This document shows, piece after piece, positions 43,899-52,446 of a stretch of DNA of 64,000 nt. The DNA is from Acidobacteriaceae bacterium KBS 146 (GTDB lineage: Bacteria; Acidobacteriota; Terriglobia; Terriglobales; Acidobacteriaceae), in NCBI GenBank assembly GCA_000688615.1, contig JHVA01000001.1, positions 682,001-746,000 on the forward strand. The letters are read 5' to 3'. The notes under the pieces were generated by a model, which was not told where the DNA came from, did no database searches, and saw nothing but the letters and a program-made list of their open reading frames with translations. Both the position numbers and the translations under genes were made by a program. Numbering within the stretch: position 1 is the first letter of the stretch; each line of letters opens with the position of its first letter.

Positions 43899-46800
43899 AT
43901 GTACCGGAAATTACTTCCTGTTCTCCTTGTACTCGTCACAGTCGCTATCTGCGCTGCTCCCAGCCTGTATGGTCAGAGCACGACCGCTTCCCTACTTGGA
44001 GTAGTACATGATCCCAGCGGGTCTGTCGTTCCCGGTGCAGCGGTTACTGCTACGAATACTCAGACTTCCTTCACCCGCACCACTCAAACCGATGCTGAGG
44101 GCAATTATCTCTTCACCAATCTCCCCATCGGCCCTTACCAGCTCAAAGTCACCATGTCGGGCTTTGAGACGTTCCTGCAGACCGGCATCACGCTGGTCGT
44201 CAATCAGAACGCCCGCGTCGATGCGGCGCTCTCCCTAGGCTCCACCTCTCAGACGGTTCAGGTGGATGCACAGGCCTCCGGTGTAGATACGCACTCCTCC
44301 ACCATGGGAGAGCTCGTCAGCCGCGAACGCATTCAGGAGCTTCCTCTCAATGGCCGCAACGCCCTTACCCTTGCGGCCGTTGTGCCCGGAGTGACCAACA
44401 TCATCAATCCACCCACCGTGCAGACCCAGAGCCGAGGCGGCGCCGGTATTACTGTGGCCGGAGGCCGGGACACGCAGAATGAATTTCGCTTCGATGGAGC
44501 GTCGTGGAAGAACATCACACAGAACACCTCACTGAATCTCCCCAATCCAGACGCACTCCAGGAGTTCCAGATCTTTACGAGCAGCCCCAGCGCTGAGTAC
44601 GGTCGCAACTCCGGCGGTATCTTCATCGCCGTCACACGCGCAGGAACCAACAAGTTCCACGGCTCTGCATACGACTACTTACGCAACACCGTATTGAACG
44701 CGCGCAACTACTTCACCCGCGAACCTACTCCAAAGCCCTCGCTCAAGCAGAATCAGTTCGGTGGGACCTTCGGCGGCCCCATTCTCCATGACAAGCTCTT
44801 CTTCTTCGGCTCCTACCAGGGCACACGTGTCCGCCAGTCGCAGATCATCTCTCCTGCGTTTATTCCCACCGCGGCACAGCGCAACGGTGCCTTTGGGGCC
44901 AACACGGTCCTCAAAAACCCCATCCATGGCGGCACGTATCCCAACGGCCAGATCAATCCTGCCGACTTCGATCCCGTCTCCGTCAATCTGATGAACGCTT
45001 TCATCCCCACGTCACCCACTGGGACGGGTGTGGTTCAGCTCGTTCCGAGCCCCACCAATGACGATCAGTACATCGTCCGCGGCGACTACAACGTCACTGA
45101 AAGAAATCTTCTCTCCGTCCGCTACTTCCGCGATAAGGGAATCCTCACCAGCCAAGCCGGCACGCTCACTCCCTATGCTCCCAGTGATACCAGCCTGAAC
45201 CTGCAGAACTGGGCCTCGCAGTTTACTCATACCTTCGGCCCTTCTCTGCTCAATGAGCTTCGCATCGATGTCTCTCGCATTGACTCCAACGTCACGCAGA
45301 AGGACAAGCGTCAGCTCTCGGACTTCGGCGCCAAGTTCCCCGGCGTCGTCACACCGCAGCTCCCCAACCTCAATATCAGCGGCTTTGTGAACATGAACAC
45401 AACCGATCTATTCAACGAGCACGATAATATCTACCAGCTCGGCGACACTATCCGCTGGAACCGCGGAAAACACTCCGTCAGCATCGGAGGAGAGATCGAG
45501 CGGCTTGAGCTCTACAACTTCGGCTCCTCAGGCAACAACGGCACCTTTACCTTCGATGGCTCGCAGACCAACAACGCGTTCGCGGACTTCCTCATCGGCC
45601 GCCCCGTTCGTCTTCTGCAGGCCAGCCCTTATCACCGCAACGCCAAGACCTGGGACGGTTACATCTTCGCACAGGATGACTTCCGCGTCTCCAACCGTCT
45701 CACCCTGAATCTTGGCCTGCGCTACTCGATCTTCCAGCCCTTTGGCATTACGCAGAACCACACCAACACCTTCCGCGCCGGTCAGAGATCCACAGTCAAT
45801 CCCAATGCTCCTCTCGGCATGGTCTTCCCCGGCGACACCGGCATCCCCAACGGTCTGGTTCCCGGCGACTACAACAACATCGCTCCGCGTGTCGGTCTAG
45901 CCTTCGATCCTCGCGGAGATGGCCGCACCAGCGTTCGCGCAAGCTACGGCATGTTCTTTGAAGATCTACGCTCCGACGTCTTCACGTACGCTGCCGTCAA
46001 TCAGCCCTTCGTCATCTCCAATACAGTTAATGCACCCCGTAGCATGGTGGCCCCCTACACCGGAACCGTAGATCCGTTTCCCTACGTGTACTCTCCGCAA
46101 AACTCCAAGTTCACCCTCCCCATGAGCCTCTTTACTGTGCCCACGGCCACGCTGAACGCTCCCTACGTCCACAACTTCAGCGTATCCATCCAGCAACAAC
46201 TTCCCGGAGGCATGCAGTTCAACATTGGGTACGTTGGCAAACTTGAGCATGGCCTGATCCGTATGCTGCAGGCGAACCCGGCAGTCTACACCGGCCCCTC
46301 GTCCACCATTGCAAATACCGACTCCCGACGCCCCCTGCTGCCCGGTGTCTACGGCAGCTTAAGGCTCGTCTGCACCTGCTCTCCCGCGACCTATCACTCC
46401 ATGCAGGCGTCGCTCTCCAAGCGCTATAGCAATGGACTCACCTTCATGACCGCCTACACCTTCGGGAAGCTGCTCGATCAGTACTCTGCGACCAATCTAG
46501 GGCAGACCCCGCAGAACCCGGCAAATCCCGGCGCGGATCGAGGACGTTCCGACTTCGATCGTCGCCACGTCTTTGCCGGCTCCATCGTCTATCAGATTCC
46601 CTTCTATAAGGACGCCAATCCCATCCTGCGGGGCGTCTTTGCCAACTGGGGAGTCAATAGTCTTATTCAACTCTCCAGCGGCAATCCCTTCACGGTGACC
46701 ACCGGCCGCGATGCCTCTTTCACCGGCGTCAACTTCGATCGCCCGAACGTCGTCGGCATCCCCTATCGCGCTTCGTATACCAATAAAACGGATAAGATCA

Positions 46801-47099
46801 ACCGCTTCTTCAACACTGCTGCTTTCACCGCCAATCTCCCAGGCACCTACGGGAACGCGGGCCGGAATATCATCTCCGGTCCCGGCCTCGCCAACGTCAA
46901 CCTCTCCCTCGTCCGCAGCATCCCCATCAGCGAAGACTTCGGAACCATTCAGTTCCGTGCCGAGTTCTTCAACGCGCTCAACCATGCCAACTTCGGTCAG
47001 CCCGACGGCAACCTCAGCAATCTCTCTACATCGTTCGGCAAGATCACGACCGCTGGCGATCCGCGTATCATGCAGTTCGCTCTTCGCTATCAGTTCTAA
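43899..47099 (+). CDS. Oar-like TonB-dependent receptor with carboxypeptidase-regulatory-like domain
   Basis: A 1066-residue outer-membrane receptor. It has a signal peptide (MYRKLLPVLLVLVTVAICAA), then a CarboxypepD_reg-like domain (about 27-110: GVVHDPSGSVVPGAAVTATN, DAEGNYLFTNLPIGPYQL), a plug (about 120-230: LPLNGRNALTLAAVVPGV, GGRDTQNEFRFDGAS) and a long barrel ending in LRYQF. The type is abundant in Acidobacteriota and is thought to take up oligosaccharides or other large nutrients. No SusD gene is adjacent. It is followed by a glycoside-hydrolase-like gene and a symporter, suggesting one uptake and use locus. Confidence 0.92.
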   Translation: MYRKLLPVLLVLVTVAICAAPSLYGQSTTASLLGVVHDPSGSVVPGAAVTATNTQTSFTRTTQTDAEGNYLFTNLPIGPYQLKVTMSGFETFLQTGITLVVNQNARVDAALSLGSTSQTVQVDAQASGVDTHSSTMGELVSRERIQELPLNGRNALTLAAVVPGVTNIINPPTVQTQSRGGAGITVAGGRDTQNEFRFDGASWKNITQNTSLNLPNPDALQEFQIFTSSPSAEYGRNSGGIFIAVTRAGTNKFHGSAYDYLRNTVLNARNYFTREPTPKPSLKQNQFGGTFGGPILHDKLFFFGSYQGTRVRQSQIISPAFIPTAAQRNGAFGANTVLKNPIHGGTYPNGQINPADFDPVSVNLMNAFIPTSPTGTGVVQLVPSPTNDDQYIVRGDYNVTERNLLSVRYFRDKGILTSQAGTLTPYAPSDTSLNLQNWASQFTHTFGPSLLNELRIDVSRIDSNVTQKDKRQLSDFGAKFPGVVTPQLPNLNISGFVNMNTTDLFNEHDNIYQLGDTIRWNRGKHSVSIGGEIERLELYNFGSSGNNGTFTFDGSQTNNAFADFLIGRPVRLLQASPYHRNAKTWDGYIFAQDDFRVSNRLTLNLGLRYSIFQPFGITQNHTNTFRAGQRSTVNPNAPLGMVFPGDTGIPNGLVPGDYNNIAPRVGLAFDPRGDGRTSVRASYGMFFEDLRSDVFTYAAVNQPFVISNTVNAPRSMVAPYTGTVDPFPYVYSPQNSKFTLPMSLFTVPTATLNAPYVHNFSVSIQQQLPGGMQFNIGYVGKLEHGLIRMLQANPAVYTGPSSTIANTDSRRPLLPGVYGSLRLVCTCSPATYHSMQASLSKRYSNGLTFMTAYTFGKLLDQYSATNLGQTPQNPANPGADRGRSDFDRRHVFAGSIVYQIPFYKDANPILRGVFANWGVNSLIQLSSGNPFTVTTGRDASFTGVNFDRPNVVGIPYRASYTNKTDKINRFFNTAAFTANLPGTYGNAGRNIISGPGLANVNLSLVRSIPISEDFGTIQFRAEFFNALNHANFGQPDGNLSNLSTSFGKITTAGDPRIMQFALRYQF

Positions 47100-47109
47100 C
47101 TTCAATCAG

Positions 47110-47138
47110 CGGGCTGCCTATTGAGCGAAGGCGGCCCG
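47110..47138 (+). other. Hairpin between the receptor and the hydrolase gene
   Basis: CGGGCTGCC (47110-47118) pairs with GGCGGCCCG (47130-47138) with one U-G pair and an 11-base loop. There is no T-run, so it may stabilise the receptor mRNA or give partial termination. Confidence 0.45.
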
Positions 47139-47184
47139 GATGAAAAAAATAGATACTCTTTGAGATCGATCCGGAGATTTATTC

Positions 47185-49374
47185 ATGCTGACTCGCAGGG
47201 ACTTCCTCCAGACCACAGCGGCCGCCGCGGCCTTCGCTATGACCTCACCAGGAGGTGCCGCTCCTCTGGGCTCTGACTCCGAGTGGTTCGATCGCCCCAT
47301 GCGCTGGGCTCAGCTCAATCTCACCGAAGACGATCCTGCCAAGATGGATCGCGCCTTCTGGCTCGACTACTTCCGGCGCATCCACGCCGACGGCGCCTGC
47401 CTCTCCGCCGGAGGAGTCGTCGCCTTCTATCCCACCAAGATCAAGTACCACCACCGCAGCAAGTGGCTCCCCGGCAACGAGAGCTTCTATGCTGAGATGG
47501 TGGACGGTTGCCGTAAGCAGAACATCGTCGTGCTTGCCCGCACCGATCCCCACGCCACCTATCAGGACGTCTACGAGGCTCACCCCGACTGGATCTCCGT
47601 CGACGCCAACGGTAAGAAGCGTCCTCATCCCGACTATCCAGGCATGTGGCTGACCTGTACCCTCGGACCCTACAATCTCGACTTCATGACAGATGTCACC
47701 CAAGAGATCGTCGAGATGTACGACGTCGGCGGCATCTTCTCCAATCGCTGGACCGGCAACGGCATGTGCTACTGCGAGCATTGCGTTCACGACTTCCGTC
47801 AGGCCTACAACGAAGATCTTCCCCGCAATCACGACCCGCGCAATCCCGTTTATCGCCACTACCTCGCTTGGGAGCAGGCGCGCCGCTTCGAGATCTGGGA
47901 ACGCTGGGATAAGGTCGTTCGCAAAGCTCGCCCCGACGCCCGCTACATCGCCAACTCCGGCGGCGGAGCTCTTAGCGGTCTCGACATGAAGAAGGTCGGC
48001 GAGCTCTCTCCGACCCTCTTCGCCGATCGTCAGTGCCGCGAGCGAGTCATGGTTCCGTGGGCCAACGGAAAAAACGGCAAGGAGTATCGCTCCACCCTCG
48101 GCAACAAAGCCATCGGCGGCATCTTCAACGTCGGCATCGTCTCGCCCTATCGCTGGCTCAACTCCACCAAGAGCCCCGCGGAAACTCGCGTCTGGGTGCA
48201 GGACGGCGTCGCCAACGGTCTCCGTCCCTGGTTCAACATGGTCTCCGGACAGCTTCACGATCGCCGCGGCCTCAAGGTCATCGAAGACCTCTACGTCTGG
48301 CACTACAAGAACGAACGCTACCTTCGCAATACCGAGCCCATCGCCCGCGTCGGCATGGTCTATTCGCAGCAGACCGCAGAGCTGTACGCCGGCGCCGCCG
48401 ATGCTCGTCGTCTTGTCGAAGACCCGCAGCTTGGTTTCTATCAGGCTCTCATCGAGGCCCGCATTCCCTTCGAGATGGTGCACGACCACACCCTCACGCC
48501 CGACAACATCGGCCGCTTCAAAACTCTCATTCTGCCCAACATCGCCGCCCTCTCCAACGACCAGTGCCAGCAGCTGCGCGACTTCGTCCATCGTGGAGGG
48601 AGCATAGTCGCTACCTATGAGACGTCGCTCTGCGATGAGCAAGGCAATCTCCGCAAAGACTTCGGCCTGGCCGATCTCTTTGGTGCCTCCTTTGTCTCTC
48701 GCGTCAACACCAAGGGTCCAGTCCAGAACACCTATCTGTATCCGCAGAAGCAGAATCCTCTTTATCCGACTCTCCTCCGAGATATGGAAGACGCAGAAAC
48801 ACTGATCGGGGGAACGTGGCAGCTGAACGTAACCGCTCATTCAACCGCAGCTCAGCAACCGCTCTCGCGCATTCCAGCAGTCGCCAATCTTCCCATGGAA
48901 AAGACCTTTTGGACGGTCGATAAAACCGACATCCCTGATGTTTTTATGAATCAGATCGGCAAGGGCCGCGTCGTTTACTTCCCGTGGGATATCGACCGCG
49001 TCTATTGGGATGTCATGGCCCACGATCATGGTCGACTGCTCACAAACTCTATCGAGTGGGCCACCGAGGAGCCTTCGCCACTCCGCATGACGGGTCAAGG
49101 TATGTTCGACGCGACCGTATGGATGCAGAAGAACTCTATGACGGTTCACCTTGTAAATCTGACCAATCCCATGGCTATGCGGCCTCAGATGCACGAGCTT
49201 ATTGCCTCGCCCCCACAGACTGTCGAGGTCGATCTGCCTAAAGGAAAGCGCGTCACCCGCGTCCATACTCTGGTCAAAGAAGGCCCGATGCAGCACACTG
49301 TAACTGGCAACACTCTCAAGTGCCGAGTTCCCTCCGTACTCGACTACGAAGTGATCGCCATCGATTTCGCTTGA
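47185..49374 (+). CDS. Tat-exported glycoside hydrolase-like protein (beta-galactosidase trimerisation-type)
   Basis: A 729-residue protein. The Tat signal is LTRRDFLQTTAAAAAFA. The N-terminal half reads like a glycosidase TIM barrel of the hypothetical glycosyl hydrolase 6 group: WLDYFRRIHADGACLSAGG, VDGCRKQNIVVLARTDPHATY, VEMYDVGGIFSNRWTGNG. A central domain (about 390-560) resembles the beta-galactosidase trimerisation domain: YQALIEARIPFEMVHDHTL, LILPNIAALSNDQC. A small beta domain ends it. The substrate is unknown and catalytic residues are not assigned with confidence. It lies between the receptor and symporter genes, with matching codon use. Confidence 0.75.
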   Translation: MLTRRDFLQTTAAAAAFAMTSPGGAAPLGSDSEWFDRPMRWAQLNLTEDDPAKMDRAFWLDYFRRIHADGACLSAGGVVAFYPTKIKYHHRSKWLPGNESFYAEMVDGCRKQNIVVLARTDPHATYQDVYEAHPDWISVDANGKKRPHPDYPGMWLTCTLGPYNLDFMTDVTQEIVEMYDVGGIFSNRWTGNGMCYCEHCVHDFRQAYNEDLPRNHDPRNPVYRHYLAWEQARRFEIWERWDKVVRKARPDARYIANSGGGALSGLDMKKVGELSPTLFADRQCRERVMVPWANGKNGKEYRSTLGNKAIGGIFNVGIVSPYRWLNSTKSPAETRVWVQDGVANGLRPWFNMVSGQLHDRRGLKVIEDLYVWHYKNERYLRNTEPIARVGMVYSQQTAELYAGAADARRLVEDPQLGFYQALIEARIPFEMVHDHTLTPDNIGRFKTLILPNIAALSNDQCQQLRDFVHRGGSIVATYETSLCDEQGNLRKDFGLADLFGASFVSRVNTKGPVQNTYLYPQKQNPLYPTLLRDMEDAETLIGGTWQLNVTAHSTAAQQPLSRIPAVANLPMEKTFWTVDKTDIPDVFMNQIGKGRVVYFPWDIDRVYWDVMAHDHGRLLTNSIEWATEEPSPLRMTGQGMFDATVWMQKNSMTVHLVNLTNPMAMRPQMHELIASPPQTVEVDLPKGKRVTRVHTLVKEGPMQHTVTGNTLKCRVPSVLDYEVIAIDFA

Positions 49375-49399
49375 AAACAGATCCTCAGCTCAAACCATC

Positions 49400-49618
49400 A
49401 TGCGAAGACCATCCTTACCTGCCGTTCTTGTCGGCCTGATCCCCTTCCTCGGCATGTGCTTCTCTGTGCCGTGGTGGGATCGGGTCTCGCCGCTGATCCT
49501 GGGCCTGCCTTTTAACCTCTTCTGGCTTGTCCTCTGGATCGTGTTCAGCAGTATTTGCATGGCAATCGCTAACCGAATCGAAGAACGGCACAAGAAGAAA
49601 GGATCGACTGCCCCATGA
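49400..49618 (+). CDS. DUF3311 small membrane subunit
   Basis: A 72-residue protein with two membrane segments (LPAVLVGLIPFLGMCF and LGLPFNLFWLVLWIVFSSICM) and a basic tail, matching the DUF3311 family. Such proteins are encoded directly before sodium:solute symporters. Its TGA overlaps the ATG of the symporter (ATGA, 49615-49618), so the two are probably made together and work as one transporter. Confidence 0.85.
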   Translation: MRRPSLPAVLVGLIPFLGMCFSVPWWDRVSPLILGLPFNLFWLVLWIVFSSICMAIANRIEERHKKKGSTAP

Positions 49619-51084
49619 CGCCCGCCATCGTCGCCATGAGCGTTATCTTCTCCATCGTCTTCGTCGGCAGTCTCGTGGGTTTTCGCGCAGGTAAGGGTCG
49701 CCAGATGAACCTCGAGGAGTGGTCCATCGCCGGCCGCAGCTTCGGGCTGCTCTTTATGTGGCTGCTTATGGCCGGCGAAATCTACACGACCTTCGCCTTC
49801 CTCGGCGCCAGCGGCTGGGCCTACTCCCGCGGCGGCCCCGCGCTGTATATCATGGCCTACATCACGCTGGGCTATGTTGTGTCGTTCTACATCCTCCCCT
49901 ACATTTGGGAGCTCGGCCACCGCCACGGTCTTCAGACACAGTCCGACTTCTTCGAGAAACGGTATCGCAGCCGGTTCCTCGGTCTCTTCGTCTCCCTCAT
50001 TGGCGTCCTTTTCGTCATCCCGTACCTACAGATTCAGCTCACCGGACTTGGCATCATCGTTCAAATTGCCAGCTTCGACCAGATCCCCCGCAGCCTCTCC
50101 ATGCTGATTGCCGTGACCATCGTGGCGTTTTTCGTCTACTCGGGAGGCATGCGCGCCGTCGCCTGGGTAAGCGTCCTCAAAGACCTCCTCATGATCCTCG
50201 CTGCACTCTCGATCGGCATCTACGTTCCCGTGCACTACTTCGGCGGCATCTCTCCGCTCTTCCATACGCTCGCCGCAACCCATCCGACGCATCTCGTCAT
50301 GCCCGGCGCAACTAAAACCATGGGACACGCCTGGTTCATCTCCACCGTCATCCTCAGTGCCTGTGGCTTTTATATGTGGCCCCATACCTTCGGTGCTGCC
50401 TTCACTGCGAAGAGCGGGCATATCCTGCGCCGCAACGCCATCGTCACACCGCTCTACACCATCAGCCTCGTCTTTATCCTCATTGCAGGCTTCGCCGCTC
50501 TACTCATCGTACCCGGCCTTACCAACGGCGATATGTCTCTCTTGATGCTCGCCCGCAAAACCTTTCCCGCATGGTTTCTGGGTGTCATTGGGGGTGCAGG
50601 CGCTCTTACCGCCATGGTCCCGGCAGCCATCATCCTCCTCACCGCCTCTACGCTCTTCGCCAAAAACGTCTACCGTCCGCTCTTCGCGCCCCGCATGTCT
50701 GAGGATGGCGTCGCACGTCTCGCGAAGATTATGGTCCTCATTCTTGCACTTACCAGCTTCGGACTCGCTCTGCACAGCTCCACCACACTCGTCGCACTTC
50801 TCCTGCTCGGCTACGCTGGAGTCACCCAATTCTTCCCAGGCGTCGTACTTGGCCTGTTCTGGCCGCGGGTAACGTCCACAGGCATCATCGCTGGACTTGT
50901 CTTGGGCCTCGCCACGGCCTCGACGCTTATGCTCACCCACCGCGACCCTTTCCACGGATTTAACGCAGGATTCCTCGCCCTGATCCTCAACTTCTCCACC
51001 GCCTGTCTGATGAGCCTGGTGACACCTGCTCAGACCAATCCGCTTCCTCTCGAGGAACACGAGTCTTCAACGGCGGTGACGTAA
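49615..51084 (+). CDS. Sodium:solute symporter family transporter
   Basis: A 489-residue SSS-family transporter with about thirteen hydrophobic segments. The family core is readable in the early helices (EEWSIAGRSFGLLFMW; GASGWAYSRGGPALYIM) and in VYSGGMRAVAWVSVLKDLLMI, the usual SSS signature region. The substrate may be a sugar or organic acid released by the upstream hydrolase; this is an inference from position. Translationally coupled to the DUF3311 gene. Codons are strongly C-ended. Confidence 0.88.
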   Translation: MTPAIVAMSVIFSIVFVGSLVGFRAGKGRQMNLEEWSIAGRSFGLLFMWLLMAGEIYTTFAFLGASGWAYSRGGPALYIMAYITLGYVVSFYILPYIWELGHRHGLQTQSDFFEKRYRSRFLGLFVSLIGVLFVIPYLQIQLTGLGIIVQIASFDQIPRSLSMLIAVTIVAFFVYSGGMRAVAWVSVLKDLLMILAALSIGIYVPVHYFGGISPLFHTLAATHPTHLVMPGATKTMGHAWFISTVILSACGFYMWPHTFGAAFTAKSGHILRRNAIVTPLYTISLVFILIAGFAALLIVPGLTNGDMSLLMLARKTFPAWFLGVIGGAGALTAMVPAAIILLTASTLFAKNVYRPLFAPRMSEDGVARLAKIMVLILALTSFGLALHSSTTLVALLLLGYAGVTQFFPGVVLGLFWPRVTSTGIIAGLVLGLATASTLMLTHRDPFHGFNAGFLALILNFSTACLMSLVTPAQTNPLPLEEHESSTAVT

Positions 51085-51113
51085 GAACAGCACTCGACTA
51101 ATCACACTTGGTC

Positions 51114-51156
51114 GTCTGAGCGAAAGCAGCTTACTCAGACAAAGCTGCATATGCAG
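51114..51156 (+). promoter_or_regulatory. Three overlapping inverted repeats upstream of the unknown pair
   Basis: GTCTGAG (51114-51120) pairs with CTCAGAC (51134-51140). GCAGCTT (51126-51132) pairs with AAGCTGC (51142-51148). CTGCATATGCAG (51145-51156) is itself a palindrome. The first two stems interleave, with only one-base joins, so they should exclude each other. This could be an RNA switch, a terminator for the symporter, or nested operators for the gene at 51281. Confidence 0.45.
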
Positions 51157-51280
51157 TACTCGTGGCCAATTGTCTTCTATCCACTCAGATCGCAATTTTG
51201 TGTCATTGACACACCATATCTAGCGCTAGCAGAATACTTCGCAGTCGATAACTACTCCAGCAAGCACGGGAGTAGATCAT

Positions 51281-52441
51281 TTGATCGCATCCGCCTTTAT
51301 GGACGTGTCACGAGAAATTTCGAGGGCATTATCGTTCAACCGCAGAGAGTTTTTGCGTTCCGCCACGGGCGCGTGCGTGGCCTCAGCCCTTACACGTTCT
51401 CCATTGCGCGCGGCTCAACTGCCAAGACAGAAGAAAGCGGTCGTTGTCACTTTTGGAGGCGGTGCACGCGACAACGAAACTTTCATGACAGAAGGCCAGG
51501 AAAATATCCCCCACCTGCTTTCAGAGTTGCTTCCGCAGGGTACGTTTTTTACCCAGGTAGTCAATCGCGGAATCCTTGGCCACTACGTGGCGAACGCGAG
51601 TCTAGCTACCGGAGTCTACGAAACGATCAATAATTTCCTAGCTGCTCCGCCACAGAATCCAACGGTGTTTGAATATTATCGGAAAGATTTGAACCGGCCG
51701 CGCACTGATGTTTGGATCGTAGCCCCCAGCGTTGGTTTTGAACGTATTGGCGAGAGTCTTCATCCCGGATATGGTCCTGGGCTCGGAGGGAACGTTATTC
51801 TACCGAAGAGGTTGCTGGCTGCCGCTTTACCGACGGGAGCGCGCGGCAACTACGACTCTCTGCTTCGTGATAACTACGAGTCCCCTCTCTATTCTTCGGA
51901 AAGCGCCACCGTTGAAACTGACTTAGCCCGCATCGCAGGCGTTCTGAAACTGTCAGTCGGGGACTTTCTTCAAAATGCGCGTAATGCACAAAGCCCTGAC
52001 GAACTTTCCGTCTTTGTTCTTCACCAATTGATGAAGCAGTTCGCGCCCAGCCTGTTGTGGATCACATTGCATGACATCGACATTGCCCATGCCGGTGCCT
52101 TCTCCCTTTACATCGATGGGATCCGTCGTACGGACCGATTATGCTCGAAGATCTGGAACTTGATCCAGACCGATCCGGAGTATGCCGGTAAGACAATCAT
52201 GTACGTTCTTCCAGATTTCGGACGAGACTCTGACATGGAAGCAAGCGGCAATGGCTTTCAGCACCATCGCACTGGTGATGTTCGCTCTCGGACAACTTGG
52301 ATGCTGGCGATCGGAGCAGGTGTACGTCAGAACGTCCTGGTGGAGCACCCGATTGAATCCACAGACCTCGTGCCTACGCTGGGTTCCTATTTAGGCTTTT
52401 CGCCACGCTTTGCACAGGGCAAACCAATTGAATTTCTTTAG
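51281..52441 (+). CDS. Tat-exported alkaline-phosphatase-superfamily-like protein of unknown role
   Basis: A 386-residue protein with a twin-arginine signal (FNRREFLRSATG) followed by a short hydrophobic stretch. The body resembles the sulfatase/alkaline phosphatase superfamily in layout: a first strand KKAVVVTFGGGARDNETF, then later metal-site-like segments ITLHDIDIAHAG, VLPDFGRDSD and GFQHHRTGD, and a closing STDLVPTLGSYLGF. The usual nucleophile Thr/Ser/Cys context near the first strand is not obvious. TTG 51281 has GGGAG eight bases upstream; ATG 51299 is the alternative. The partner gene starts five bases after its stop. Confidence 0.65.
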   Translation: MIASAFMDVSREISRALSFNRREFLRSATGACVASALTRSPLRAAQLPRQKKAVVVTFGGGARDNETFMTEGQENIPHLLSELLPQGTFFTQVVNRGILGHYVANASLATGVYETINNFLAAPPQNPTVFEYYRKDLNRPRTDVWIVAPSVGFERIGESLHPGYGPGLGGNVILPKRLLAAALPTGARGNYDSLLRDNYESPLYSSESATVETDLARIAGVLKLSVGDFLQNARNAQSPDELSVFVLHQLMKQFAPSLLWITLHDIDIAHAGAFSLYIDGIRRTDRLCSKIWNLIQTDPEYAGKTIMYVLPDFGRDSDMEASGNGFQHHRTGDVRSRTTWMLAIGAGVRQNVLVEHPIESTDLVPTLGSYLGFSPRFAQGKPIEFL

Positions 52442-52446
52442 TCACC

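Noticed and set aside
47245..48840. 531-residue minus-strand frame
   Set aside because: It is a shadow of the glycosidase-like gene caused by C-ended codons. Composition is Val/Gly/Asp-rich with no recognisable domain.
51114..51148. H-type pseudoknot
   Set aside because: Joins of one base cannot span seven-pair stems, so alternative hairpins are more likely than a simultaneous fold.
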